Shown here: one piece after another, positions 63,501 through 64,000 of the stretch
Layout: each line of letters opens with the position of its first letter
Position numbering within the stretch: the stretch's first letter is position 1
Assembly (NCBI RefSeq): GCF_901933205.1
Contig: NC_044574.1
Coordinates: 21,127,733-21,191,732, forward strand
Reading direction: 5' to 3'
DNA: 64,000 nucleotides
Source: Camarhynchus parvulus
Lineage: Eukaryota > Chordata > Aves > Passeriformes > Thraupidae
Translations under genes and position numbers: made by a program
Notes under the pieces: generated by a model
What the model was told of the DNA's origin: nothing
Databases searched by the model: none
The model's input: only the letters and a program-made list of their open reading frames with translations

Positions 63501-64000
63501 CTGTGTAATAAAAAACAGCTTAAAAATCTGAAATAGGTTTCTACATCAGTTTTTATTTTTTGATTGGATATTTTTTGTTTTGGTTTGGTGTTTTTTTTAA
63601 TCTTTTCTATTTTTTCTGTATGTTTAAACACACAGCAGCTTACATGAGACTTCAGGAGAGTGTTCCATCAATATGCTTTAAGAGGTCTCCAAGGTGCACA
63701 CTTTTCTGAGCAGCCAGTGAATGGAAAGCAGTTATATTTACAGAAGTGGATCACAAAGTTTCCATATTTCAAAAAAAAATCTATATTACACAGTTTATTA
63801 TGACATAAGGATATTTTGATGTTAAGGACTGCAACTGAAAAATTTAATTAGCTTTTGTTTACCTTCATGTTAGAATAGCTATTAAGCAATTAGTGGATAT
63901 ATTTCCATAGTGGTGAAAAGATGCATCACAGAAGATGCTAAGGATACACTCACTACATTTATTTTTTTTTAATTCTCTATCTAATGAGCATGACACAACA

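Larger units (their letters stand above)
57861..64000. other. AT-rich unique DNA with low-complexity tracts
   Basis: No gene seen. There is a T-rich tract at 58799-58834 and an A/C-skewed tract at 60481-60565. Around 58250-58430 the DNA is a little richer in GC, with several CAGCAG words, and could be an unrecognised old repeat. The 101-codon minus frame 61355-61660 and the others are short and featureless. Confidence 0.5.

Noticed and set aside
1..64000. CRISPR array, operon, phage or plasmid features
   Set aside because: No regularly spaced repeats or bacterial-type gene packing; the sequence is vertebrate in composition and repeat content.

Overview
This looks like 64 kb of bird nuclear DNA, most likely from a songbird (passerine). 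It is AT-rich and holds no recognisable protein-coding gene, rRNA gene, intact tRNA gene or CRISPR array. The lineage call rests on remembered repeat families, not on a search. There are several CR1 LINE copies whose 3' ends carry the avian CR1 signature (a 'ttccaac' block, then 'gattctRtg' units). There are LTRs of passerine endogenous-retrovirus types, including one beginning TGTGGCAACAGCCC and two that resemble the TGTCCTGGTT...AAACCATGACA group. There is also a short SINE whose head is a decayed tRNA-Ile and whose tail is a CR1 3' end, an architecture I know from songbirds.

Layout: 1-2.9 kb unique; 2.9-3.3 kb LTR (-); 4.4 kb tRNA-Ile/CR1 SINE; 6.8-7.5 kb CR1 3' part (+); 10.3-12.8 kb a 5'-rich CR1 (-) with ORF1 esterase and ORF2 endonuclease remnants; 13.2-14.0 kb an LTR fragment joined to a CR1 piece (+); 15.3-15.6 kb LTR (-); 19.0-21.3 kb CR1 (+) spanning ORF1 to the 3' end with a large internal deletion; 23.3-23.6 kb CR1 fragment (+) followed by an LTR (-) to 24.4 kb; 29.4-30.3 kb CR1 3' part (+); 32.7 kb small CR1 fragment (+). 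A 13.5 kb stretch with no recognised mobile element follows. At 46.36-47.10 kb two solo LTRs (+) are nested, and removing the inner one restores a perfect target duplication for the outer one. At 54.85-55.43 kb is a solo LTR (+) with a 5-bp target duplication and an expanded GAA tract. At 57.3-57.9 kb is an LTR (-) with three 34-bp tandem copies.

None of the LINE reading frames is intact and no full provirus is present. All six LTRs called full-length (2880, 15341, 46363, 46753, 54846, 57303) and the probable one at 23681 lack an adjacent internal region and read as solo LTRs; the copy at 13188 is only a 5' fragment. The remaining sequence is AT-rich single-copy-looking DNA with short microsatellites, as expected for an intergenic desert or a very large intron. 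I did not find a convincing new biological system. The non-repeat signals most worth a second look are a 104-nt imperfect hairpin with 43-bp arms (53274-53377), a perfect 18-bp-arm hairpin (35886-35928), a G-quadruplex motif (18501-18525) and two exon-like segments with good splice signals (38652-38758, 54443-54566).
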